From an uncultured Paracoccus sp. (GTDB taxonomy: Bacteria > Pseudomonadota > Alphaproteobacteria > Rhodobacterales > Rhodobacteraceae), in the NCBI RefSeq assembly GCF_946221145.1, contig NZ_CAMIOH010000045.1, forward strand, positions 1 through 18,405: a stretch of 18,405 bases of DNA, in the 5' to 3' direction. The notes under the pieces were generated by a model. That model searched no databases. It was not told the DNA's origin and worked only from the letters and a program-made list of their open reading frames with translations. The position numbers and the translations under genes are program-made. Positions 1 to 7,100 of this stretch are shown here, in pieces. The first letter of the stretch is position 1; every line of letters starts with the position of its first letter.

Positions 1-139
1 CAAAGCCCGCGGCGCCGATCAGCCCGCCGATGAAGCCGCCGCCCGGGCTGTTATGGCCACGCAGCAGCACGAACAGCGAAAACAGGATGAAAAGCGCCGT
101 CAGAAACCGCGCGCCCACCGACAGGATCAGCGAATTCAT
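1..139 (-). CDS. mrpB: Mrp-type cation/proton antiporter subunit B, N-terminal part (runs off the left edge)
   Basis: The first 46 codons of this minus-strand gene are visible; the rest lies beyond the left edge. The translation starts MNSLILSVGARFLTALFIL, a membrane segment, and continues into RGHNSPGGGFIGGLIGA, which is the signature of MrpB/MnhB subunits of multisubunit Na+(K+)/H+ antiporters. These are small inner-membrane proteins needed for assembly and activity of the Mrp complex. The ATG at 139 overlaps the mrpA stop codon as ATGA, so the two are translationally coupled. Only the N-terminus can be seen, so the length and integrity of the gene are unknown. Confidence 0.88.
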   Translation of the reverse strand, partial: MNSLILSVGARFLTALFILFSLFVLLRGHNSPGGGFIGGLIGAAGF

Positions 140-2379
140 GCCCCCGTCCCCCGCTTGCGCCTAAGAACCGCATAGGCCCCGAACGACGCCAGCAGCACCA
201 CGATCAGCTCTCCGAACGTGTCAAAGGCGCGGAAATCGACCAGAACCACGTTCACGATGTTGAGGCCATGGGCCAGGGCATAGGAGTTCTCCTCGAAATA
301 CCGGGTGATGGTGCGGTCAAGCGGCGATGCGGTGACAGACAGGATCACCACCGCCACACACAGGCCGACGGCCGTGGCCAGGACGCCATGGACCACCTGC
401 CTGCTGCGGCTGCGCCGCTCGGTCAGGCCCGGCAGGCGCAGCGCCGCGATGGCGAACATGACCGCGGACAGCGTCTCGACCATCAGTTGGGTCGTGGCGA
501 CATCGGGTGCGCCCGCATAGATGAAGATCACGGCCACGCCGATGCCCACGGTTCCCAGCCCGGCAATCGCCGCGATCCGCGAACGGGTGTTCAGCGCCAG
601 GACCGCCCCGGCTGCGGTAAAGATGGCCGTCAGCCACAGGAAGGCCGAACGCGGAAGCTCTGGCGCGATGATCGGCCTGCCGTGCAGGATGGTTGCGCCA
701 AGCGCCAGGGCCACCACGGCAAAGACCACCAGCATGTAGCCCGTCAGCCTGCCCGTCTGGATCATCCGCGTCTGCCAGGCGGCCAGGTCGCGGAAGCCGT
801 CCAGCAGCCGGTCCCACCCCGCATCCAGCGACGGAAGGCGCCCCATCACGGGATCGACCATCGCGGCAAAGCGGTCGCGCATGGCATAGACCATCACCCC
901 GATGGTGAAGGTCAGCACGCTCAGCACCAGGGCGGCGTTGAAGCCTGCCCAAAGATGCAGTCCGGCCGCGCGATCCTGCATCAGGCTGCCGGTCAGCGTG
1001 CTGCCGATGATCCCGCCCAACAACGGCTGGGCGAACACGCCTGCGGCCAGCCCGGCACCCGCCAGGATGACCGGTCCGGCCAGCATCTGCCACGGCGCCT
1101 CGTGCGCGGGATGCGGCGTCGGAACCGGCGTCCCCAGGAACGGGCGCAAGGCGACAATTCCGGCGACCGCGAAGATCAGCGCATTCGCCGCCACGGCTGC
1201 GGCGATGACCAGCGGCGCGCCTGCCATGCCGGGCGCGCCGGCATAGATCAGTTCCTTGCCGATCCAGCCGATCATCGGCGGCAGCCCCGCCATCGACGCA
1301 CAGGCCAGAAAGGCCGCAGCCGCCGTGACCGGCATCGCCCGGCGCAGCCCGCGCAGCCGATCGACCTCTCGGGTTCCGGCGCCGTGGTCGATGGCGCCCA
1401 CGACCATGAACAGGCTGGCCTTGTAAAGCGAATGGACGATCAGGAACACCACGGCCGCCGTCAGCGCATAGGGATGCGACCCGACCAGAAGCATCGTGAT
1501 CATTCCCAGGGCCATCAGCGTGGTATAGGCAAGCGCCTGTTTCAGATCGCTCTGCCGCATCGCCAGAACCGAGGCGAAGACGGCGGTCACCGCCCCGGCG
1601 GCGGTCAGCGTCACGCTCCAGGCCGCGGTGCCGCCAAGGGCCGGATGCAGGCGCGCCAGCAGATAGACGCCCGCCTTGACCATCGTTGCCGAATGCAGAA
1701 AGGCCGATACCGGCGTCGGCGCCGCCATCGCGTTGGGAAGCCAGACGTGAAACGGAAACTGCGCCGATTTCGTAAAGGCCCCCAGCAGGACCAGAACCAG
1801 GATCGGCCCATAGAGAGCGCTGTCCTGAAGCCCCGGCCCCGACAGGATCCGCGCCAGGTCGTATCCGCCCGCAGCCATGCCGATCAGGATGAAACCCGCC
1901 AGCAGCGCCAGGCCGCCCGCCGCCGTGATCAGCATCGCCTGAAGCGCATTGCGCCGGGCGCGGGGATTGTCGTTGTCGAAGCCGATCAGCAGATAGGACG
2001 TGATGCTGGTCAGTTCCCAGAACAGGAACAGCGTGATCAGATCGCGCGCCATGACCAGCCCCAGCATCGCGATCATGAAGGCGAACAGGAACGACACGAA
2101 GCGGCCGAATTGCGGGTGATCGCCCATATAGCCGGTGGCATACAGAAAGATCAGCGCGCCGATGCCGCTGATCAGCAGGCCGAAGATCAGCGACAGCCCG
2201 TCCAGCATGAAGGCCATGGCGATGGTCAGCGAAGGCGCCCAGGCCCATTCGGCCAGGACGGGTTGCCCGCCGATCACGCCGGGCGCCATCCCCGCCAGGA
2301 CGACGAAGATCAGCGCGGCCAGGCCCGAGGCCGCATAGCCGAACATCCGCTGTGCGCCGCCGGGGGCGTGCTGGGTCAT
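136..2379 (-). CDS. mrpA: Mrp-type cation/proton antiporter subunit A (NuoL-like)
   Basis: This is a very hydrophobic protein of 747 residues, related to the complex I subunit NuoL and forming the proton-path subunit of the Mrp/Mnh antiporter in the inner membrane. The proton_antipo_M region is clear. It has FWELTSITSYLLIGF with a conserved membrane glutamate (about E122), and AFTKSAQFPFHVWLP followed by PTPVSAFLHSATMVKAGVY, with the conserved lysine at about K204. The C-terminal part matches the MbhD-like (IAGLGTVGIGVAVIFIYAGAPD) and MbhE-like (FDTFGELIVVLLASFGAYAVL) regions that set MrpA apart from NuoL. I chose the ATG at 2379 because AGGA lies 8 bases upstream. An in-frame ATG at 2424 would add 15 polar residues and has no good ribosome binding site. 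The stop overlaps mrpB by ATGA. The ion transported (Na+ or K+) cannot be read from the sequence. Confidence 0.93.
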   Translation of the reverse strand: MTQHAPGGAQRMFGYAASGLAALIFVVLAGMAPGVIGGQPVLAEWAWAPSLTIAMAFMLDGLSLIFGLLISGIGALIFLYATGYMGDHPQFGRFVSFLFAFMIAMLGLVMARDLITLFLFWELTSITSYLLIGFDNDNPRARRNALQAMLITAAGGLALLAGFILIGMAAGGYDLARILSGPGLQDSALYGPILVLVLLGAFTKSAQFPFHVWLPNAMAAPTPVSAFLHSATMVKAGVYLLARLHPALGGTAAWSVTLTAAGAVTAVFASVLAMRQSDLKQALAYTTLMALGMITMLLVGSHPYALTAAVVFLIVHSLYKASLFMVVGAIDHGAGTREVDRLRGLRRAMPVTAAAAFLACASMAGLPPMIGWIGKELIYAGAPGMAGAPLVIAAAVAANALIFAVAGIVALRPFLGTPVPTPHPAHEAPWQMLAGPVILAGAGLAAGVFAQPLLGGIIGSTLTGSLMQDRAAGLHLWAGFNAALVLSVLTFTIGVMVYAMRDRFAAMVDPVMGRLPSLDAGWDRLLDGFRDLAAWQTRMIQTGRLTGYMLVVFAVVALALGATILHGRPIIAPELPRSAFLWLTAIFTAAGAVLALNTRSRIAAIAGLGTVGIGVAVIFIYAGAPDVATTQLMVETLSAVMFAIAALRLPGLTERRSRSRQVVHGVLATAVGLCVAVVILSVTASPLDRTITRYFEENSYALAHGLNIVNVVLVDFRAFDTFGELIVVLLASFGAYAVLRRKRGTGA

Positions 2380-2466
2380 GCAATGTTTCCTGGGACTGCC
2401 GGTCTGTTGCCGGATTTTAACCATGGCCGCCCCATGCTATGGAAATTGATAATTGCGCGATGTTTC

Positions 2467-2481
2467 ATAGCCTATCTCTAT
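2467..2481 (+). promoter_or_regulatory. Possible OxyR-type half-site ATAG-N7-CTAT ahead of the LysR gene
   Basis: The AT-rich gap between the divergent mrpA and LysR-type genes contains ATAG at 2467-2470, seven bases, then CTAT at 2478-2481. This is the palindromic spacing of one half of the OxyR-family binding motif (ATAG-N7-CTAT). The internal T and A of the E. coli consensus are not matched, and the second half-site is not clear. It directly abuts the Shine-Dalgarno (AAGGA, 2482-2486) of the OxyR-like gene, which would suit autorepression. The role is inferred from position and motif only. Confidence 0.3.
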
Positions 2482-2494
2482 AAGGATGCTTTTC

Positions 2495-3418
2495 ATGCCG
2501 ACGTTTCAGCAGCTTCGATACCTGCTGGCGGTCGCCGATACGCTGAATTTCAGCCGCGCGGCCGAACAGTGCCATGTCACGCAGCCCACGCTCAGCATCC
2601 AGTTGAAGGAACTGGAGGCGCGGCTGGGCACCACGCTGGTGGAACGGACCCGCGCCCGGGTCTTGCTGACCCCTGTCGGCGCCGAGATCGCCCGGCGGGC
2701 CAGGATCATCGCCGCCGAAATCGACGACATCCGCGACATCGCCCGGCGTGACGATCCCCATGCGATTCAAAGCCTGTTGCGGATGGGGGTGGTCCACACG
2801 GTGGGGGCCTATGTCCTGTCCGTGGCGATGCCGGTGCTGGGCCGGACCTTTCCCCAGACCCGCATCCATGTGCGCGAGGAAAAGCCCGAGCAGTTGCAGG
2901 ACCATCTGGCCGACGGGCAATATGACGTGATCCTGCTGCCCAAGCCGACGGTCCGCGACGACCTGGCCTCTTTCGTGCTGGTGACCGAGCCTTTGCATCT
3001 GATCGTGCCGCGCAATCATCGCCTGGCCGGGCGCGGATCGGTCAGGCAGGCCGATCTGGCGGGCGAAACCATCCTGACGATGGAACGCGGCGACGGGCGG
3101 ACCGACGACATCGCGCGCCTGTGCCGCCAGGTCGGCGCGATCGAGGCCAGCGATTACGTCGGCACAACGCTTGACACCCTGCGCCAGATGGTCGCCGCCG
3201 GGATGGGCATCGCCTTGCTGCCGGCGCTCTATGTCCGGTCCGAGGTCGTGCGCGAGGAGCTGGTCGTGGCGATCCCGCTCGACCATCCCGCACCATCCCG
3301 AGAAATCTGCATCGCCTGGCGCAAGTCGGCACAACGGGCCGAGGCCTATACGGATTTTGCACGGACGATCAGGGACTGCCTGAAACCGTGGGATGTCAGC
3401 ACCGATGCCGGTGCATAG
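2495..3418 (+). CDS. OxyR-like LysR-family regulator lacking the peroxidatic cysteine
   Basis: This is a 307-residue LysR-type transcription factor. The winged helix-turn-helix is at residues 1-65 (LRYLLAVADTLNFSRAAEQ, then CHVTQPTLSIQLKELE). The effector domain aligns to E. coli OxyR along its length, including TLDTLRQMVAAGMGIALLPAL for the OxyR block TSLETLRNMVAAGSGITLLPAL. In an ungapped alignment around the redox loop the resolving cysteine (E. coli C208) is kept as C210, but the peroxidatic C199 is replaced by glycine (G201, in ERGDGRTDD). It is therefore unlikely to sense peroxide by the OxyR disulfide mechanism. The ATG at 2495 is preferred over 2486 because AAGGA lies 8 bases before it, and it leaves the usual short LysR N-terminus. 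It is divergent from mrpA, so it may control itself, the mrp operon or both. Confidence 0.85.
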   Translation: MPTFQQLRYLLAVADTLNFSRAAEQCHVTQPTLSIQLKELEARLGTTLVERTRARVLLTPVGAEIARRARIIAAEIDDIRDIARRDDPHAIQSLLRMGVVHTVGAYVLSVAMPVLGRTFPQTRIHVREEKPEQLQDHLADGQYDVILLPKPTVRDDLASFVLVTEPLHLIVPRNHRLAGRGSVRQADLAGETILTMERGDGRTDDIARLCRQVGAIEASDYVGTTLDTLRQMVAAGMGIALLPALYVRSEVVREELVVAIPLDHPAPSREICIAWRKSAQRAEAYTDFARTIRDCLKPWDVSTDAGA

Positions 3419-3531
3419 GGGCGACATGCGGTTCCGCGGCAAGCGGGTGGCAGCAACGATTCTGGCCTCTGCCCCTGACAGGGCTGCACGAAAGCTGGCT
3501 TGAATGGGCCAGCATCCGTGCCTCGATGGTA

Positions 3532-4110
3532 TCAGGCCGCGCGGCGGACGCCCCTGCGCATCGCGATCAGGCCCAGGCCGGTCAGCAGCAGCAGGCCCCC
3601 GGCCGGAAGCGGGATCGGGGCGGGCTGCGGCGCGCCCTCGACCACATAGGCCAGGTCATAGCTGCCGCCCGATTGCAAAGCCGCCAGCGGATCGTCGCCC
3701 AGCATGTCGAAGAAGAACAGCTCGACCGTTAGGCCGCTGCCGAATAAGGCGGCCAGATCGCCGGTCAGATCCGAGAAGGTCAGCGACAGCATGTCCTCGG
3801 ACGGCGCGATCGCGCTGAGAAAGCCGCCCAGCACCGGATCGGCGCCCTGCCGCAGCCAGAAGGCGCCATCGGCCGTCCCATAGGGATCGGCCAGATCGAA
3901 GGTCAGGTCCAGATCGGCCAGCAGGCCGTCAAGCACCGGCAGGCCCTGGCCGGTGGCCGGGGCGTCATAGGCCAGGAAATCCCCCTGACCGCCGAAGCTG
4001 ACGAATTCGCCGGTCGCGACGGGCACATCAATCACGGGCGAGTCGACGGGGGCCGCGACGGCGCCCAAAGGCAGGGCGGCGAACAGGGCGGCAGACAGAA
4101 ACTTGAACAT
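3532..4110 (-). CDS. Small exported protein with a VPLPA-CTERM sorting signal
   Basis: This 192-residue protein begins with a signal peptide (MFKFLSAALFAALPLGAVAA, cleavage probably near residue 19-20). It ends with PIPLPAGGLLLLTGLGLIAM followed by RRGVRR: a PLPA-type motif, a short membrane helix and a basic tail. That is the VPLPA-CTERM sorting signal recognised by exosortase-type transpeptidases in Rhodobacterales and other Gram-negatives, so the protein is probably processed and delivered to the cell surface or exopolysaccharide. The middle 150 residues are acidic and low in lysine, and I recognise no family in them. The gene starts 32 bases after the stop of the large nuclease gene on the same strand, so the two are probably one transcript. 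Its Shine-Dalgarno is weak, which fits read-through or coupling. No exosortase gene is in the window. Confidence 0.8.
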   Translation of the reverse strand: MFKFLSAALFAALPLGAVAAPVDSPVIDVPVATGEFVSFGGQGDFLAYDAPATGQGLPVLDGLLADLDLTFDLADPYGTADGAFWLRQGADPVLGGFLSAIAPSEDMLSLTFSDLTGDLAALFGSGLTVELFFFDMLGDDPLAALQSGGSYDLAYVVEGAPQPAPIPLPAGGLLLLTGLGLIAMRRGVRRAA

Positions 4111-4142
4111 GGCAATGGGTCCAGGATACGGGCCGGGGGCGC

Positions 4143-7100
4143 TTATGCGCCCACCAGCAGATAATCGTTTTCGAAGGTGATGTTCGCCACGGTCACGCCT
4201 GCGCCGCGGATATAGATCGCATCGTCGCGGCCCATCGGATCGTCCAGATAGGCGACGACGGCGTTGCCCGCCTGTTGCAGGCTGGCGACGGTGACGCCCG
4301 CCGCCAGGGCGATCCGGTCCACGCCCACCTCGAAATCGGTGATGGTGCTGCGGGCGCGAATGCCGTCCAGAGCCTCGAAGCCGAAATAGAAGGTGTCCGC
4401 GCCCGCGCCGCCGGTCAGCATGTCCATGGTGCCGCCCGCGCCGATCAGCAGATCGTCGCCATCGGTGCCCTCCAGCCGGTCGCGGCCGGCGGTGCCCATG
4501 ACGATGTTCAGCATCGCCTCGTCGATGACGCTGTCATCGCGGAAGGCCAGGTTCTGGATCCGGTCGTCCCCGCCATAGCCGCTGTCGGCGATGTCGAAGG
4601 CGTCTTCGGCCGTGGCGTGGAACTGGGCCAGATATTCGGCGAAGGCATCCTGTTCGGTGCCGTTGTCGGCGAACTGGGCCGCGCCGTCGCGGATCCCGTC
4701 ATCCGTGCCGTCGCCGTCCAGATCGGTCAGATCCTGCCGGTCCAGCGGATCGAAGGGATAGCCGTCGCCGCCATCGGCCATGAAGCTCAGCGTGACCAGC
4801 CGGACATGGCCCTCGGCATTGCCCACGACCTCTCCGTTGCGCACCAGCACGTCGATGTCGTTGCCCTCGGCATCGGTGATCGCCGCGCTGACGATGCGCG
4901 AACCGGCGGGCTGGCTGGGATCGAAGCTGTATTGCAGGCCCGACACCTGAGCGAACTGGCCCGCCGCCGCGGGCGACAGGGCGACGGCATGTTCCAGCAC
5001 CTCGACCAGATTGGCGCGGGTGATGGTGATCAGCGACAAATCGTTGTTGAAGGCCAGTGCGGCCTGGATATCGGCCTGACTGATGCCGCCTTCGGGCTTG
5101 ATGACATTGCCCGCGCTGTCCAGCAGGGCGCCGTTCGGGCCGCGCACCGGCTCGGTTCCGCCCGCCGGGACCAGGGTTTCCCCGATGGACGCGCGGATGC
5201 CGCCGCCGTTCTTGATCGAGACCAGAACCGTGTCGTCATATTTCTGCGCATAGGCCAGGTTCGCATCCGCCGTCAGGTTGCCCAGATTGGTTTCCTGGGT
5301 CCGCACGCCGTCCGTGTTCGCCGCCGTTCCCAGCCCCGAGCGGTTGCCGTTCAGGAACACGTTCGAGACGCCGAAGACATTGCCTTGGGTGGCGATGATC
5401 TGCGCCTCGATGGCGTCGGCGATGGCCTGCACCTCGGCATCGACATGGGACGCGGCATTCAGGTCGGCCACGCCCTGGGCATCGGTCGCATAGGCGCCCG
5501 AGACCGCCGCGTCATAGCTGTCCTGAACGATATTGCCGTCTTCGTCGAAGTCGATGACCAGACGGCCGACATATTTGTAGTTGCCGTCCGTGTTGACCAG
5601 CGCCGTCACCCCGCCATCGGCATTGGTGATGAACTTGGGATAAGCGCCCTGCGCCACGTCGCCGTCGATGGGCCGGTCGTTTTCGTCCAGCAGGCGGGTG
5701 TTCGATCCGCCCGCGATGATAACGTCCACGCCCGACAGGCGGGTGGCCAGTGCTTCCTCGATCCCCAGCACCTGCATATGGGCTTGCAGGATCACCTTGT
5801 TCATCGTCGGATTGGCGTCCAGCAGGGCATCGACCTCGGCCTGGATGATCGCGGCCAGCGCGTCCAGTTCCGTGGCGGTCGGGCTGGTGCCCGCCCAGAC
5901 CGGGCTGACCGTGACCGCGCCCGAGGACGAGATCCGGGCCAGCGTCGGGGTGGTGGCGCCGACCACGCCGATCAGCTCTCCGCCTTCCTCGATCACCGTG
6001 GATTTGGCGATCCGGCCCGCCGCATACAGGGGCGCGAGGTTCGGATCGGTGGTCACGTCCAGGTTCGCCGACAGATAGGGCATGTCGGCGCCGGTGAAGG
6101 CCATCCCCTCCAGCGCGGTGCCGGTCAGCGTGGCAAAGCTGGCCAGGGTGGTGCCACCGATCAGCCGCGCCAGTTCCGCCGTGCCCTTGTCGAATTCATG
6201 GTTGCCGAAGGTGATGGCCTGGAAGCCCATCTCGTTCAGGATCTGGATATCGGCCACGCCGCCATGGCCGAAGATCGCCGCCGAGGCATCATAGAAGGCG
6301 CCGGGAATGAAGGCATCGCCCGAGGCCAGCCGGATCGTGTTGTCGGCCAGCCCGTCATTGCCCAGATCCTGCGCGTCCAGCGCGTTCATCACGCCCGAGG
6401 CATTGGGCGCATAGAGAACCGAGGAACCGTTGCCCTCTTGGTCCGACATGTGCAGGATTTCCAGCGTATAGGCCATCTGCGCGCCGCTGCCGAAATCCAG
6501 CCCCACCACGATCGGATCATGGTCCGAAGACCGGAAGGCATCCGCCGTCCACAGCGCCGGGTCGCGCCCGAAATCGGTGTTATAGTCGAAGGCATCGGCT
6601 TCGTCGGCGTTGATGTTCCAATAGCTGGCGCCGGTGACCTTGGCGGTCAGGCTGGCGCTGCCGAAGGCATAGTCCAGCGTGCCGGTCATCCCGTCGAAGA
6701 CATAGCTGGGGCTGTCGCCATCGAACAGCGCGCCCAGATCCGTGATGTCATCGGCGGTGCCTGCCACCCCGTCCGCGCCCGCGCGCAGCGTGGTGATGGT
6801 GTTTTCCATGCGATAGGCGTTGAAATCGCCCAGCAGGATCACGTCCTCCTCGCCCGTGCCGGTCGGGTCGTTGGCGATCCAGTCGGCCAGCGCCTCGGCG
6901 GCAGCGTTGCGGACATTGGCACTGTGGCCCTGGCCGTCGCCCGCATCCACGTCGCCATTGACGGCCGAGCCCTTGGATTTCAGGTGGTTGATGATGGCGG
7001 TAAAGCTCTCGCCGCTGGCTTTTTCGGTAAAGGTCTGGGCGATCGAGGGCCGCTGCACCCCTTCGGACTGGAAGCGCGCATCGACGGTTTCGTCCAGCAG

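Noticed and set aside
268..2751. An 827-codon open frame on the plus strand opposite mrpA
   Set aside because: It is rich in Arg, Gln, Asp and His with no motif, and it runs through the divergent promoter region. It is a shadow of mrpA.
3419..3531. Terminator between the convergent LysR-type and VPLPA-CTERM genes
   Set aside because: Only 4-5 bp stems (for example CTGGC with GCCAG at about 3496-3513) and no T run were found, too weak to call.
4400..4510. Glycine/aspartate repeats as a possible DNA repeat array
   Set aside because: They are coding RTX calcium-binding motifs of the nuclease, not a nucleotide-level repeat or CRISPR array.
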